Notes: a model not told the origin generated them from the letters alone. DNA of 64,000 bases from Photobacterium piscicola (GCF_900166965.1 NZ_FUZI01000008.1:1-64000), one strand, 5' to 3'; shown: positions 22,000 through 32,377, counted from the first letter of the stretch. A program made the numbers and translations.

Positions 22000-23262
22000 T
22001 TACACGGCAGGCGGAGTACCTTCGCCGTTAGATACAATTGCATCCATTTGTACTAAAGCACCCATCGCGATGGTAGAAACACCAATAACAGTTCTAGCAG
22101 GAAGCTGCTCATTAAAGAACGTCATATAAACATCATTAACCGCATCAAGATCAGCCATATTTTTTAGTTGAATATTAACCTTCACAATATCGTCCATTAC
22201 ATGGTTAACACTTTCAACTATCGCTTTAATATTCACTAAGCATTGTCTTGCTTGTTCATTAACACCACCATCAATAAGCTTACCTGTCATCGAGTTTAAC
22301 GGTAACTGCCCAGAAATATTATTGTAATGTGAAAATGCCACCGTTTGAGAAGATAATGCGGTTTGAGGAGCAGCATGTGTATTATTCGCTTCGATCACCA
22401 AGCCATGACGATCTTCAACTGCTTGTGGTGGTGTTCCATCGCCATGAGAAACTGTCGCATCTATCTGTATTAATGCGCCCATTGGTAACCCTTCTACGAC
22501 AATCACTGATCTGGCTGGCATATAGCCACATGTTCGCGCAATTCCCGCATCAGGGAAGTAACAACGATAAACTTCATTGACAACATCAATATCGGCCAAA
22601 TTTTTAAGATAAATATTAATTTTCACGATATCGTCAGCAGGCACATCAATCGCTTCTAGAATACTCTTAATATTTTTTAAACACTGCCCGGTCTGCTCTT
22701 TTACGCCACCAGCGATCATATTCCCTGTTTTAGGATCAAGTGGTAATTGAGCTGAAATATGGTTGTAATGCGAGAAGGCAACAGTATGAGTCGATACATC
22801 ACAGTTAGGGGCATTGGCTGTATTGCGTGCAATTTTCACAAGATCACAGGGAGCTTGTGTACCAGAGCCTTCACCATTAGATATCACGGCATCCATTTGG
22901 ATTAATGCGTCAGACATGGGTAATGCTGCTACGCTCATCACAGTACGTGTCGGTAAATAACGCGGGAAAAACGTCGCATAAACATCATCAACACACTCAA
23001 GATCTTTGATATTTTTAAGATACACATTAATTTTAATAACATCATGCATTGAATGATCAATACTTTCGACAATAGCCTTAATATTTTTTAGGCATTGTGC
23101 CGCCTGTTCAGTGACACCGCCATCAATAATTTTTCCACTTTTAACATCAATCGGTAATTGTGCAGAAATATTATTGTAATGCGAAAACGCAACAGTTTGT
23201 GTTGCTGCTAAATCGTAGGGAGCTGTTGCTGTGTTACGTGATAATTTGATAATACCGCTCAT
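22000..23262 (-). CDS. Protein of three tandem RidA/YjgF domains
   Basis: A 420-aa protein made of three RidA (YjgF/YER057c/UK114) units at about residues 1-130, 138-276 and 287-420. RidA enzymes normally are about 130-aa chains forming homotrimers that hydrolyse reactive enamines/imines, with active sites at subunit interfaces. Each unit repeats VAFSHYNxIS, the Q/SGQLP-like segment, an N/C-terminal NIKAI helix and the arginine equivalent to RidA Arg105 (Arg106, Arg251, Arg390). The position of RidA Glu120 is Asp in all three (124, 268, 407). The start at 23262 has GGAGAG upstream. No operon partner; own terminator. Likely a covalent pseudo-trimer; substrate unknown. Confidence 0.88.
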   Translation of the reverse strand: MSGIIKLSRNTATAPYDLAATQTVAFSHYNNISAQLPIDVKSGKIIDGGVTEQAAQCLKNIKAIVESIDHSMHDVIKINVYLKNIKDLECVDDVYATFFPRYLPTRTVMSVAALPMSDALIQMDAVISNGEGSGTQAPCDLVKIARNTANAPNCDVSTHTVAFSHYNHISAQLPLDPKTGNMIAGGVKEQTGQCLKNIKSILEAIDVPADDIVKINIYLKNLADIDVVNEVYRCYFPDAGIARTCGYMPARSVIVVEGLPMGALIQIDATVSHGDGTPPQAVEDRHGLVIEANNTHAAPQTALSSQTVAFSHYNNISGQLPLNSMTGKLIDGGVNEQARQCLVNIKAIVESVNHVMDDIVKVNIQLKNMADLDAVNDVYMTFFNEQLPARTVIGVSTIAMGALVQMDAIVSNGEGTPPAV

Positions 23263-23507
23263 CTTTTCTCTCTCCATTTAACATTAATGACGAGATAATA
23301 TTGCAGATTGAAGGCAAGTAAAAAACAGCTTGCATCACAACTTCCTAAATCTTCCAAATAATTGTATTTTATAAAAATTATATAAATAATTGATATTTGA
23401 TCAGTAGAACTAAAATTTATATTTATTTACTGATTCAAGATATTACGTCGTAATCAACAGGCTCAATATTCAACAATTAAGATATAAAACCTCTTTTTTA
23501 AATAACA
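23263..23507. other. AT-rich upstream region of the triple-RidA gene
   Basis: Non-coding and very A/T-rich. It should hold the promoter of the triple-RidA gene; TATAAT-like boxes occur on the minus strand near 23373-23382 but no clear -35 pairs with them. An inverted repeat ATCAGTA...TACTGAT (about 23402-23434, 19-base gap) could be an operator; this is speculative. Confidence 0.4.
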
Positions 23508-23540
23508 AAAAAGGCCTTGAACAATGTTCAAGGCCTTTTT
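23508..23540 (-). terminator. Terminator of the 27-codon gene
   Basis: AAAAAGGCCTTGAACA pairs with TGTTCAAGGCCTTTTT; on the minus strand it ends in a T run. It lies about 50 bases after the small reading frame. Confidence 0.85.
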
Positions 23541-23587
23541 CTAAATTCTTTTCGCTGTCGGTCGATGATTGACCCTACGACAAAATG

Positions 23588-23671
23588 TTACTTAGTCATA
23601 TTACCGCTTTTGTACATTGTAGAGAATACAGGCGTGTAAAGAGCAACAATTTTAGTAATGATAACAGACAT
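23588..23671 (-). CDS. Candidate 27-aa small protein
   Basis: An ATG frame of 27 codons beginning MSVIITKIVALYTPVF and ending SGNMTK, too short for ordinary gene callers. A purine-rich AAGG lies eight bases before the ATG, a consensus TATAAT lies about 90 bases upstream, and a strong terminator follows 50 bases downstream, so it is the only frame in a compact transcript of about 245 bases. The first half is hydrophobic and could associate with a membrane. I do not recognise the family. It could instead be a small RNA with an incidental frame. Confidence 0.6.
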   Translation of the reverse strand: MSVIITKIVALYTPVFSTMYKSGNMTK

Positions 23672-23759
23672 TTTTTTTACCTTAAAAATTAAGCATTTTA
23701 TGTATAACCATTGCCTAATCACGAATATTTAAGGCGTCGGTCACGTTTCGATGGGCGTC

Positions 23760-23765
23760 ATTATA
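23760..23765 (-). promoter_or_regulatory. -10 box of the small-gene transcript
   Basis: A perfect TATAAT on the minus strand followed by GACGCCC; the -35 is poor. The start would be near 23753, giving an 80-base leader before the 27-codon frame. Confidence 0.5.
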
Positions 23766-24013
23766 GGTATTTTAAATCACTTGAGAAATGAAAAAAAACG
23801 CAACCTTGGCATTAGTTTTTATAATACATAATCAACATAGATGTCCTCACCTTTGTAATGCATCCATTTTGTGACATTCTTTTTTATTCTTCTTAGTATA
23901 ACGTGATCATTTACACGGAATCTTTGCTCTTATTACAGTTACTTGCTAAGTGTGAGTATGTTTTTAGACAGCTGTGATAAAATATAAACTTAATGACGTT
24001 TTTTTGAGGCTCT

Positions 24014-24466
24014 ATGACGGTTCAAACTCAACTGCTAGCTAAAGCACAACAGCTCTGTGAGCAACGAGGGGTAAGAATGACCCCGCAGCGATTAAAAGTA
24101 CTGGCACTGATCATTAATCATCATAGTTCTATTAGTGCTTATGAGTTACTCGATTTACTCAAAGCATCAGAACCCCAAGCAAAACCACCGACAGTATATC
24201 GCGCCCTAGATTTTCTGTTAGCGCAAGGTTTCGTACATAAAGTAGAATCAACCAACAGCTATATTGCGTGTTGTGTGCTCGGCCATGCTGATCATTGTTC
24301 ACAATTATTAATTTGCGATAAATGTGGGTTTGTTGAAGAAATCCATGATGATGAACTAGCGAAGCTTTTACGTCAAAAATCAGAACAGTATGGCTTTATG
24401 ATCAAGCACCACGTTGTTGAAAGTCATGGTGTTTGTCACAAATGTCAGCAAACTAAAAACGATTAA
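24014..24466 (+). CDS. zur: Zinc uptake regulator Zur
   Basis: A Fur-family repressor (150 aa) that binds DNA when loaded with zinc and shuts off zinc import genes. A winged-helix domain (GVRMTPQRLKVLALI near residues 19-33, TVYRALDFL) is followed by the dimerisation part with the structural zinc cysteines CDKCG and CHKCQ. The pattern and the neighbourhood (dusA, pspG) match E. coli zur rather than fur. A TATAAT on the plus strand at about 23819 may belong to its promoter but lacks a good -35. Confidence 0.9.
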   Translation: MTVQTQLLAKAQQLCEQRGVRMTPQRLKVLALIINHHSSISAYELLDLLKASEPQAKPPTVYRALDFLLAQGFVHKVESTNSYIACCVLGHADHCSQLLICDKCGFVEEIHDDELAKLLRQKSEQYGFMIKHHVVESHGVCHKCQQTKND

Positions 24467-24476
24467 TACATCTTTT

Positions 24477-24501
24477 GTGCTGTCACAATTCGTGATGGCA
24501 C
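24477..24501 (+). terminator. Possible terminator hairpin after zur
   Basis: GTGCTGTCAC and GTGATGGCAC can form a 10-bp stem (two G-T pairs) around AATTC, only 10 bases after the stop. The following T content is modest, so termination efficiency is uncertain. Confidence 0.45.
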
Positions 24502-24687
24502 CTTCTGATATTTCTCCCCCTCCTGACAGCGCCTTTCTCTTTAAAGTGAATTAACGTTAGCTAAGACATAAAAGCACAATAAAACACTACTCATTGTCAT
24601 AAATTCGATCTAGACTGAATCCGTCATAAGCACCTAGTTACCTATAAACTGTAACTACTACGATTAGTCTATAAGGGAAAGACGTAC

Positions 24688-24894
24688 ATGAGTAAACTGA
24701 CTGGAACCGTAAAGTGGTTCAACGATGATAAAGGTTTTGGTTTTATTTCTGCTGCCGATGGTAAAGATGTGTTTGTGCACTTCAGTGCTATTCAAGCGCA
24801 AGGACGTAAAACATTACGTGAAGGCCAAAGTGTTGAATTTATCGTAACTGATGGTCAGAAAGGCCCACAAGCTAGCGACGTTATCACGCTATAA
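24688..24894 (+). CDS. Cold-shock domain protein (CspA family)
   Basis: A 68-aa single OB-fold RNA/DNA-binding protein with both RNP motifs: KGFGFI (residues 15-20) and VFVHFSAI (28-35). Family members act as RNA chaperones, some induced by cold; which paralogue this is cannot be told from the sequence. It has a long untranslated leader, as cold-shock genes often do, and a ribosome site AAGGGAAAG. It is a single-gene unit with a terminator. Confidence 0.93.
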   Translation: MSKLTGTVKWFNDDKGFGFISAADGKDVFVHFSAIQAQGRKTLREGQSVEFIVTDGQKGPQASDVITL

Positions 24895-24915
24895 TTGAGC
24901 TAACGCCAAAAATAA

Positions 24916-24948
24916 AAAACGCCGCAATCATAACGACTGCGGCGTTTT
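24916..24948. terminator. Bidirectional terminator csp / pgi
   Basis: AAAACGCCGCA pairs with TGCGGCGTTTT around an 11-base loop, with A/T runs on both sides, between convergent genes. Confidence 0.88.
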
Positions 24949-24984
24949 ATTTTATCGGTTAATTACATTAACCAATAAGAGGCA

Positions 24985-26637
24985 TTATGCACGCCATTGT
25001 TTAAAAGCATTAATTAAACCATTCGTTGAGCTATCGTGGCTTACAACACCTTCATTGCTGTTTAGCTCTGGTAAAATTTGGTTAGCCAATTGCTTACCAA
25101 GTTCTACACCCCACTGGTCAAAGCTGAAGATGTTCCAAATAACACCTTGGGTAAAGATTTTATGCTCATACAATGCAATTAATGCACCTAATGTGTATGG
25201 CGTAATTTCTTTAAGCAGAATTGAGTTTGTTGGACGATTACCTTCAAACACTTTAAATTCAGCAAGCTCATCGATTTCTGCTTGTGATTTACCGGCAGCC
25301 ACAAATTCAGCTTCTACTGTCTCACGGCTCTTACCAAATGCTAATGCTTCAGTTTGCGCGAAGAAGTTAGCCATTAATTTGGGATGATGATCACCCAGTG
25401 GATTGTGGCTAATAGCAGGTGCAATAAAGTCACATGGAATTAACTTCGTACCTTGGTGAATAAGTTGATAGAACGCATGTTGACCATTCGTTCCTGGCTC
25501 ACCCCAAATGATAGGACCAGTTTGGTAATCCACAGGCTTGCCACCACGGTCAACATATTTACCGTTTGATTCCATGTTACCTTGTTGGAAGTAAGCAGGG
25601 AAACGGTGCATGTATTGATCGTAAGGTAGAATTGCTTCAGTTTCTGCGCCATGGAAGTTGTTATACCAAATACCAATTAAGGCTAGAATTACAGGTAATT
25701 TTTGCTCTAGTGGCGCGGTTGCAAAATGGTTATCCATTGCATGACCACCTTCTAATAACTTAACAAAGTTATCAAAACCTACTGCCAAGCTAATAGAAAG
25801 ACCAATCGCTGACCATAGTGAATAACGACCACCAACCCAATCCCAGAACTCAAACATGTTATCAGTATCAATACCAAATTCAGCCACAGATTCTGCATTA
25901 GTAGAAAGCGCTGCAAAGTGTTTTGCAACGTGTGCTTTATCTTCCGCCATTGCTAAGAACCAATCACGCGCAGACAATGCGTTAGTCATAGTTTCTTGGG
26001 TAGTAAAGGTTTTAGATGCAATAAGGAACAACGTTGTTTCAGGGTTTAAGTCTTTTAATGTTTCAACAATGTGTGTCGCATCAACGTTAGAAACAAAGTG
26101 CATGTTTAGGCGTGTTTTGTACGCAGCTAATGCTTCTGACACCATGTAAGGGCCAAGATCTGAACCACCGATACCGATATTAACAACATCGGTAATTTCT
26201 TTGCCGGTGTAACCTTTCCACTCACCACTTACAATACGGTTAGTGAAGCTTTCCATCTTTGCTAATACGGCATTAACGGCAGGCATAACATCTTCGCCAT
26301 CAACAATGATTGGCGTATTGCTGCGATTACGTAACGCAACATGGAGTACAGCACGATCTTCAGTACGGTTGATTTTCACACCGTTGAACATATCCGCAAT
26401 GGCAGCATCAAGCTCAGTTTCTTTTGCTAATGCAAACAACTTAGTCAAAGTTTCTTCAGTGATCAGGTTCTTAGAGTAATCTAATAAAATATCAGAACCA
26501 AACTGAGCAGAAAATTTGGCAAAACGCTCGCTATCATTAGCAAATAAATCGCTTAATTCAAAATCTTGAGCTTGTTCAAAATGGGCAGTCAGTGCTTGCC
26601 ACGCTTTAGTTTGCGTTGGATTGATGTTCTTTAACAT
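24985..26637 (-). CDS. pgi: Glucose-6-phosphate isomerase
   Basis: Interconverts glucose-6-phosphate and fructose-6-phosphate in glycolysis and gluconeogenesis. The 550-aa length is the bacterial norm. Signature segments are visible: [14 protein letters not shown] near residues 150-163, [14 protein letters not shown] near 269-282 and the C-terminal [14 protein letters not shown]. It is transcribed alone, convergent with the cold-shock gene and divergent from yjbQ. Confidence 0.97.
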   Translation of the reverse strand: MLKNINPTQTKAWQALTAHFEQAQDFELSDLFANDSERFAKFSAQFGSDILLDYSKNLITEETLTKLFALAKETELDAAIADMFNGVKINRTEDRAVLHVALRNRSNTPIIVDGEDVMPAVNAVLAKMESFTNRIVSGEWKGYTGKEITDVVNIGIGGSDLGPYMVSEALAAYKTRLNMHFVSNVDATHIVETLKDLNPETTLFLIASKTFTTQETMTNALSARDWFLAMAEDKAHVAKHFAALSTNAESVAEFGIDTDNMFEFWDWVGGRYSLWSAIGLSISLAVGFDNFVKLLEGGHAMDNHFATAPLEQKLPVILALIGIWYNNFHGAETEAILPYDQYMHRFPAYFQQGNMESNGKYVDRGGKPVDYQTGPIIWGEPGTNGQHAFYQLIHQGTKLIPCDFIAPAISHNPLGDHHPKLMANFFAQTEALAFGKSRETVEAEFVAAGKSQAEIDELAEFKVFEGNRPTNSILLKEITPYTLGALIALYEHKIFTQGVIWNIFSFDQWGVELGKQLANQILPELNSNEGVVSHDSSTNGLINAFKQWRA

Positions 26638-26802
26638 AGTAATGTTCCTGATTTTGTTATGTTCATCCCTCGAATCATACCGCCTTCGAAAGATCCTCGA
26701 TCTATGCTATTGACCCTAAATGACTAGGTCTCTAATAATGCTTCAGCTACAACCAATTATGACGTTAACATCGTACGATCGTCATTGCGTCAGGTCACGA
26801 AA

Positions 26803-26818
26803 GTATGATGCATCATAC
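26803..26818. promoter_or_regulatory. Perfect 16-bp palindrome between pgi and yjbQ
   Basis: GTATGATGCATCATAC is an exact palindrome in the 250-bp divergent spacer, 165 bp from the pgi start and 72 bp from yjbQ. This is the form of a dimeric repressor operator. I cannot assign a regulator. Confidence 0.4.
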
Positions 26819-26890
26819 CTGTATTTATAAGCAAGATGATAATGGTAATCGTTAATTAAATTAAAAGGTTTCACCAATAGGTAAATAGCT

Positions 26891-27310
26891 ATGTGGTATC
26901 AAAAAACGATTCATCTTACCCCGAGAGCGCGTGGTTTTCATCTAATAACCACCGAGATAGAGCAAAATTTGGCAATAATTCAATCATTAAAGGTTGGGAT
27001 CGTGCATTGTTTTATTCAACATACATCAGCCAGCTTAACCATTAATGAAAATGCCGATCCAACGGTTCGCGATGATATGGAGGCTCATTTTAATCATAGT
27101 GTCCCCGAACGCGCCCCTTTTTATCAACACACCTATGAAGGTGATGATGATATGCCTGCGCACATTAAAACCGCATTACTAGGCAATAGTGTCACCATTC
27201 CCATCACTGATGGTCAACTGGCTTTAGGTATATGGCAGGGGATCTACTTAGGTGAACACCGAGATCATGGAGGCTCACGGCGAATCGTTATTACAGTACA
27301 AGGTGAATAA
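26891..27310 (+). CDS. yjbQ: YjbQ family protein (UPF0047)
   Basis: A 139-aa protein of the YjbQ/UPF0047 family. The core motifs are HTSASLTINENADPTVRDDM, a cluster ending in HIKTALLG, and the C-terminal LGIWQGIYLGEHRDHGGSR with conserved histidines. Some members complement thiamine phosphate synthase loss when over-expressed, but the native role is not settled. The ATG follows a weak AGGTAAATAGCT site. It is transcribed divergently from pgi. Confidence 0.9.
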   Translation: MWYQKTIHLTPRARGFHLITTEIEQNLAIIQSLKVGIVHCFIQHTSASLTINENADPTVRDDMEAHFNHSVPERAPFYQHTYEGDDDMPAHIKTALLGNSVTIPITDGQLALGIWQGIYLGEHRDHGGSRRIVITVQGE

Positions 27311-27320
27311 TAACAAATGG

Positions 27321-27350
27321 AAAAAAAAAGCCGCGAACTAAAATCGCGGC
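27321..27350 (-). terminator. Terminator of alr
   Basis: GCCGCGA pairs with TCGCGGC around ACTAAAA; on the minus strand it is followed by a run of nine T. It separates alr from the convergent yjbQ. Confidence 0.85.
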
Positions 27351-27376
27351 CATGTCTGCTTACATTTCATTTTTTA

Positions 27377-28456
27377 TTATGAATAAGTCATTGCGACTCG
27401 AGGCGTTAACTTAGTCATTAACTCATACGCGATCACACCCGTATATTGAGCGACAACTTCAACCGGTAAACCTTTACCCCACAAAATCGCTTCATCGCCA
27501 ACTTTATCGGTCGCATTCGGTCCTAAATCTACAGTTAGCATATCCATTGAAACGCGGCCTGCAGTTGGAACGATACGCCCATTGACAACAACAGGGGTTC
27601 CATTGGGGGCACAGCGGGGATAACCGTCGCCATAACCGATGGCAATAACGCCCATCTTGGTATCACGTTCGCAAGTCCAAATACCACCATAACCAACTTG
27701 TTCGCCTTTTTTAACATCACGTACGGCAATTAAGCTCGATGTTAACGTCATAACAGGTTGTAAGTTATAGTTTGATGCTGCACGCTCTAATTCATCAAAT
27801 GGCGATACGCCATACATAATAATGCCAGGACGAATCCATTCAAAGTGACTATCAGGCCACGCTAAAATACCCGCCGACGCGGCTAATGAACGTTCACCTT
27901 GATAAGGTTGAGTCAGCGTTGAAAAACACGCAATTTGATTTACGGTAATATCACTCTCTAGATTATCAGCATTACCAAAATGACTAATAAAACGTAATGG
28001 TTTAGCAACATTATCGCAGTCATTTAAACGCTGCATAAACTCAGGCACTTGCTCAGGGCGTAATCCCAAGCGGTGCATACCTGTGTCTATTTTCACCCAT
28101 ACTCGTACAGGTGCATCTAACTCGGCTTGCTCAAGCGCTTCCAGCTGTTCAATCGAGTGCACCACGGTATGGATATTATTGGTTACCAATACTGGAAGAT
28201 CCGTTGACGCATAAAAACCTTCTAATAATAGAATCGGTTTTACTACACCACCAGCACGTAGTATTAAGGCTTCTTCTATACGCGCCACACCATAAGCATC
28301 AACATCGATAAGGCTTGTCGCCACATCTAGCAACCCATGTCCGTATGCATTGGCTTTAACAACCGCCAGAATTTTACTGTTTGGTGCCTGCAGGCGGATT
28401 TGACTCAGATTATGTGCCAAAGCTTGGGTATCAATATGTGCAGTTGCAGCTTTCAT
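27377..28456 (-). CDS. alr: Alanine racemase
   Basis: A PLP enzyme making D-alanine for peptidoglycan. The PLP lysine lies in [11 protein letters not shown] (Lys34), and the second-subunit tyrosine in GYGGIWTCE. The 359-aa length is normal. It lies 26 bases downstream of dnaB on the same strand, the usual dnaB-alr operon of enterobacteria and vibrios. The first ATG is used; no better internal start is evident. Confidence 0.96.
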   Translation of the reverse strand: MKAATAHIDTQALAHNLSQIRLQAPNSKILAVVKANAYGHGLLDVATSLIDVDAYGVARIEEALILRAGGVVKPILLLEGFYASTDLPVLVTNNIHTVVHSIEQLEALEQAELDAPVRVWVKIDTGMHRLGLRPEQVPEFMQRLNDCDNVAKPLRFISHFGNADNLESDITVNQIACFSTLTQPYQGERSLAASAGILAWPDSHFEWIRPGIIMYGVSPFDELERAASNYNLQPVMTLTSSLIAVRDVKKGEQVGYGGIWTCERDTKMGVIAIGYGDGYPRCAPNGTPVVVNGRIVPTAGRVSMDMLTVDLGPNATDKVGDEAILWGKGLPVEVVAQYTGVIAYELMTKLTPRVAMTYS

Positions 28457-28482
28457 CCAATATCCTAAATAATTTTTAAGGC

Positions 28483-29880
28483 TTACTCTTCATCAAAGGC
28501 AGGACCAGCATAGTTATCAAAGCGAGAGAACTGGCCTTGGAACGTTAAACGCACAGTACCAATTGGACCATTACGTTGTTTACCTAAGATGATTTCAGCG
28601 ATCCCTTTGAGGGCACTGTCTTCGTGATAAACCTCATCACGGTATATAAACATGATTAAGTCAGCATCCTGCTCGATGGCGCCAGATTCACGCAAATCAG
28701 AGTTTACAGGACGCTTATCTGCCCGTTGCTCTAACGAACGGTTAAGCTGAGAGAGGGCAACAACAGGCACATTTAATTCTTTCGCTAATGCTTTAAGCGA
28801 GCGTGAAATTTCGGCAATTTCTAACGTACGGTTTTCTTGTAGTCCTGGCACACGCATCAACTGAAGGTAGTCGATCATGATCATACTAAGACCACCATTA
28901 TCACGCGCAATACGACGCGCACGTGAACGTACTTCTGTCGGTGTTAAGCCGGAACTATCATCAATGAACATATTCTTCTTTTGCATCAGAATACCCATTG
29001 TTGATGATATACGCGCCCAATCTTCATCGTCCAATTGTCCGGTACGGATTTTAGTTTGGTCAACGCGAGATAATGATGCCAACATACGCATCATGATCTG
29101 TTCGGCAGGCATCTCTAGTGAGAAAATCAACACCGGTTTTTCTTGATCCATGGCGGCGTTTTCACATAAGTTCATCGCAAAGGTGGTTTTACCCATCGAT
29201 GGACGCGCAGCAACAATAATCAAATCAGACCCCTGCAAACCCGCGGTCTTCTTATTTAAATCAGTAAAGCCGGTTGATACACCTGTTACACCATCTTGTG
29301 GTGATTGGTATAGCAACTCGATACGTTCAAGCGTACGCTCTAAAATAGTATCGACGTTTTGCGGGCCTTCTTTATCATTAGTACGTTGTTCGGCAATCGC
29401 AAAAACTTTACTTTCGGCCATATCCAGCAAATCTTCACTGGTACGCCCTTGAGGATCATAACCCGCATCGGCTATTTCGTTAGCCACGCCAATCATGTCA
29501 CGGATCAAGGCTCGCTCACGAACAATATCAGCATACGCTAAAATATTTGCGGCAGAAGGGGTGTTTTTAGCCAATTCAGCAAGGTAAGCAAAACCGCCTA
29601 CATCATCAAGTTTATCCGAACGCTCAAGATGTTCAGACAGCGTGATCAAATCAAGTGGCTGTCCACCTTCCAATAAGGCTGCGGTTGCCTCAAAAATAAT
29701 CCGATGAGGACGGCTGTAAAAGTCTTTAGCAACCACTTTTTCAGCAACAGTATCCCAACGCTCATTATCCAACATCAAGCCGCCTAGCACTGATTGCTCA
29801 GCTTCAAGCGAATGGGGTGGCATTTTAAGGGCGTCCATTTGATTATCTTTTAATTGTTTCGATTTACGATTATCTGTCAT
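28483..29880 (-). CDS. dnaB: Replicative DNA helicase DnaB
   Basis: The hexameric 5'-3' helicase of the replication fork. The N-terminal primase-interacting domain (about 16-120), a linker, and the RecA-like C-terminal domain with Walker [15 protein letters not shown] near residues 225-238 and Walker [11 protein letters not shown] are present. No intein interrupts the gene. At 465 aa it is of standard length. The first ATG is used; a second ATG at codon 15 (MDALKMPP) is also possible. Confidence 0.96.
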   Translation of the reverse strand: MTDNRKSKQLKDNQMDALKMPPHSLEAEQSVLGGLMLDNERWDTVAEKVVAKDFYSRPHRIIFEATAALLEGGQPLDLITLSEHLERSDKLDDVGGFAYLAELAKNTPSAANILAYADIVRERALIRDMIGVANEIADAGYDPQGRTSEDLLDMAESKVFAIAEQRTNDKEGPQNVDTILERTLERIELLYQSPQDGVTGVSTGFTDLNKKTAGLQGSDLIIVAARPSMGKTTFAMNLCENAAMDQEKPVLIFSLEMPAEQIMMRMLASLSRVDQTKIRTGQLDDEDWARISSTMGILMQKKNMFIDDSSGLTPTEVRSRARRIARDNGGLSMIMIDYLQLMRVPGLQENRTLEIAEISRSLKALAKELNVPVVALSQLNRSLEQRADKRPVNSDLRESGAIEQDADLIMFIYRDEVYHEDSALKGIAEIILGKQRNGPIGTVRLTFQGQFSRFDNYAGPAFDEE

Positions 29881-30110
29881 AACAACTGTGCATTTACCAA
29901 AACCAAGAACGGAGCTCGACAGTATAACCTATCCCCTCCGTCTGCGTAGCTATAAACGATTATGATTGATCACTTCCCAGTCTAACAATTATCCTCCTTT
30001 TTAGTTTTACGAAAAGTATGACGACGATTCCTAACCAAAAGCTGACAAATTTACGCTAGAATGCGGCATCAATATTCTGATATTCAAACTACCCTGCCAG
30101 CGGAGGACTT

Positions 30111-30869
30111 TTGGCAAGATATATACTCACATTACTTTTGCTTGCCACTACCGCAGCTAATGCCAGTGAAGAATCAACGCCTAAAGCACCGAATGAACCA
30201 TCGCCGCTAACCAGTACTATCGGCTTAGGTTATCAATCTCTTTCTGGCAACTCTGACTCCCAAACATTAAATGGTAATGTTGCGCTAACTTACACCAAAG
30301 GCCGCTATCAAACTAACGGTGATGCCAAGTTCATTATGGCAAAAAAAGACGGTGAAGAAGACAAACGTAAGATGTCAGTGAGCTTAAAGTCAAAACGAAT
30401 GATTCGTGATGGCTACTATTTTTATGGTAATGGTAGTTATATAGATGACCGCTATGGGCCTTATTACGCAGACTCGATCTTTTCAACCGGTATCGGTTAT
30501 CGATTATTTAGCTATGAGACCTTTCAAACTTTAGTGGATATAGGTCCTGGCTTTCGTCACCAAGATCCAAATCTTGATGAAATTAAAAGCGACAGTATTG
30601 TTAAACAAGAAGTCGTTAATGAAATGGTACTGCAAAGCACTATCGATATTCAGTGGAAGCCATTAAAAACGCTTACACTCAGTGCGAAATTTAACGTCAT
30701 TTCAGGGCGTAGTAACACCACTTTAGAAAGCACGTTAAATGCCACTAATGCGATCACTGATAATATCGCCTTAAACTTAGGCTACACGCAAACGTCTTAT
30801 TCTTGGGTACCTGAAGGCATGCAAAATTCCGATAGCACCACTACAGTGTCATTGATTTACACACTATAA
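30111..30869 (+). CDS. DUF481 outer-membrane protein (YdiY-like)
   Basis: A 252-aa exported protein: signal peptide of about 18 residues (ARYILTLLLLATTAANA), then beta-strand-rich repeats (GLGYQSLSGNSDSQTL) ending TVSLIYTL, in keeping with the DUF481 family of outer-membrane barrels. Function is not known. The start is a TTG, chosen because GGAGG lies 6 bases upstream and the signal peptide begins right there. It is divergent from dnaB. Confidence 0.82.
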   Translation: MARYILTLLLLATTAANASEESTPKAPNEPSPLTSTIGLGYQSLSGNSDSQTLNGNVALTYTKGRYQTNGDAKFIMAKKDGEEDKRKMSVSLKSKRMIRDGYYFYGNGSYIDDRYGPYYADSIFSTGIGYRLFSYETFQTLVDIGPGFRHQDPNLDEIKSDSIVKQEVVNEMVLQSTIDIQWKPLKTLTLSAKFNVISGRSNTTLESTLNATNAITDNIALNLGYTQTSYSWVPEGMQNSDSTTTVSLIYTL

Positions 30870-30896
30870 AACATCAAAAGCTAAACGACAGACATA

Positions 30897-30924
30897 AAAA
30901 AACCAGCCCGAAGGCTGGTTTTTT
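30897..30924. terminator. Terminator between the DUF481 gene and rplI
   Basis: AAAAAACCAGCC pairs with GGCTGGTTTTTT around CGAA, a stable tetraloop; it can end transcripts from both convergent sides. Confidence 0.9.
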
Positions 30925-30944
30925 ACTATTAAAGCTAAAAGCGA

Positions 30945-31397
30945 TTACTCTGCAGCAACAACGTTTAGTTTAACAGTTGCGAATACGTCTGAGCTTAGCT
31001 GAACGCTAACTTCAAATTCGCCAGTCGTACGTAGTGCACCTTCAGGTAGACGTACTTCACTCTTAACAAGTGCAACGCCAGCTGCAGAAACTGCATCAGC
31101 GATGTCACGAGTACCGATTGAGCCGAATAGTTTACCTTCGTCACCAGCTTTAGATGCAATAACTACACCTTCAAGTACGTTAAGTGCTTCAGCACGTGCT
31201 TGAGCAGCAGCGTGTTGCTCAGCAACTTTAGCTTCTAGCTCTGCACGACGTGCGTCGAACATTTCAACGTTCGCTTTAGTCGCCATAACTGCCTTAGCTT
31301 GTGGGATAAGGAAGTTACGAGCATAGCCCGCTTTAACGTTAACCTGGTCGCCAAGGCCACCTAGGTTAGCGATTTTATCAAGTAGAATAACTTGCAT
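30945..31397 (-). CDS. rplI: 50S ribosomal protein L9
   Basis: A 150-aa protein with the L9 signature N-terminal domain ([17 protein letters not shown]), the long central helix (about 45-75) and the C-terminal rRNA-binding domain. It binds near the base of the L1 stalk and helps keep the reading frame. Last gene of the rpsF-priB-rpsR-rplI operon, 38 bases after rpsR. Confidence 0.97.
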   Translation of the reverse strand: MQVILLDKIANLGGLGDQVNVKAGYARNFLIPQAKAVMATKANVEMFDARRAELEAKVAEQHAAAQARAEALNVLEGVVIASKAGDEGKLFGSIGTRDIADAVSAAGVALVKSEVRLPEGALRTTGEFEVSVQLSSDVFATVKLNVVAAE

Positions 31398-31435
31398 TAT
31401 CTTGTCCTCTATAAAGTTCTAAAAACGACTGCCGC

Positions 31436-31666
<231 letters not shown>

Positions 31667-31678
31667 CTATCTCCTGAT

Positions 31679-31981
31679 CTAAATTAAGTCAATGTGATCG
31701 GCATGCAAAACTAATTTCCCGATACCATTACGGCCGGTTTGGTAAGAGATAAATCCCTCCACCTTAATATTGCTTCCGACAACTAAATCTTGAGTGAGTA
31801 CTTGTTGACCTTTACCACTGATTACCACGTTAATATAACAATATATTTGACGTGGTAAATCAGCTTCCCGCTGCACAGAGCGATGCTCAAGCACAAAGTG
31901 ACAATGAGGTATGCCTGCCGGGGATTGGCTTCGTTTGGGATGCTTGGCAATAGTGCCAGTCAACACCAGACGATTAGTCAT
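31679..31981 (-). CDS. priB: Primosomal replication protein N (PriB)
   Basis: A 100-aa single-stranded-DNA-binding OB-fold dimer that helps PriA and DnaT reload DnaB at stalled forks. The start MTNRLVLTGTIAKHPKRSQSPAGIP and the CHFVLEHRS core match PriB. It lies between rpsF and rpsR, 9 bases after rpsF, the conserved place in gammaproteobacteria. Confidence 0.96.
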   Translation of the reverse strand: MTNRLVLTGTIAKHPKRSQSPAGIPHCHFVLEHRSVQREADLPRQIYCYINVVISGKGQQVLTQDLVVGSNIKVEGFISYQTGRNGIGKLVLHADHIDLI

Positions 31982-31990
31982 TAAGACAAA

Positions 31991-32377
31991 TTACTCAGCA
32001 GCTGCTTCGCCTTCAGATTGTGCTTCAGCACGATCTTCACGCTTAGTAAAACGCTCTTCTTTAGCCTTCATCATAGGAGATGGCTCAGTAACAGCGTGTT
32101 TAGTACGCATGATCATGTTACGGATCACTGCGTCGTTGAAGCGGAAGTTTGACTCAAGCTCGTCAACAACATCTTGCTTAGCTTCTACGTTCATAAGAAC
32201 GTAATGTGCTTTGTGCAATTTGTTAATTGGGTAAGCCATTTGACGGCGGCCCCAATCTTCTAGACGGTGAATTTGACCACCAGAATCTTTGATAGCAGCA
32301 GTGTAACGCTCGATCATGCCAGCAACTTGCTCGCTTTGATCAGGGTGCACCATGAATACGATTTCGTAATGACGCAT
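31991..32377 (-). CDS. rpsF: 30S ribosomal protein S6
   Basis: A 128-aa protein with the S6 ferredoxin-like fold ([18 protein letters not shown], then [20 protein letters not shown] segment) and an acidic, Ala/Glu-rich tail ([12 protein letters not shown]) of the kind that RimK extends with glutamate in E. coli. AAGGAG precedes the ATG. First gene of the operon; its leader carries a probable S6:S18 control hairpin. Confidence 0.97.
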   Translation of the reverse strand: MRHYEIVFMVHPDQSEQVAGMIERYTAAIKDSGGQIHRLEDWGRRQMAYPINKLHKAHYVLMNVEAKQDVVDELESNFRFNDAVIRNMIMRTKHAVTEPSPMMKAKEERFTKREDRAEAQSEGEAAAE

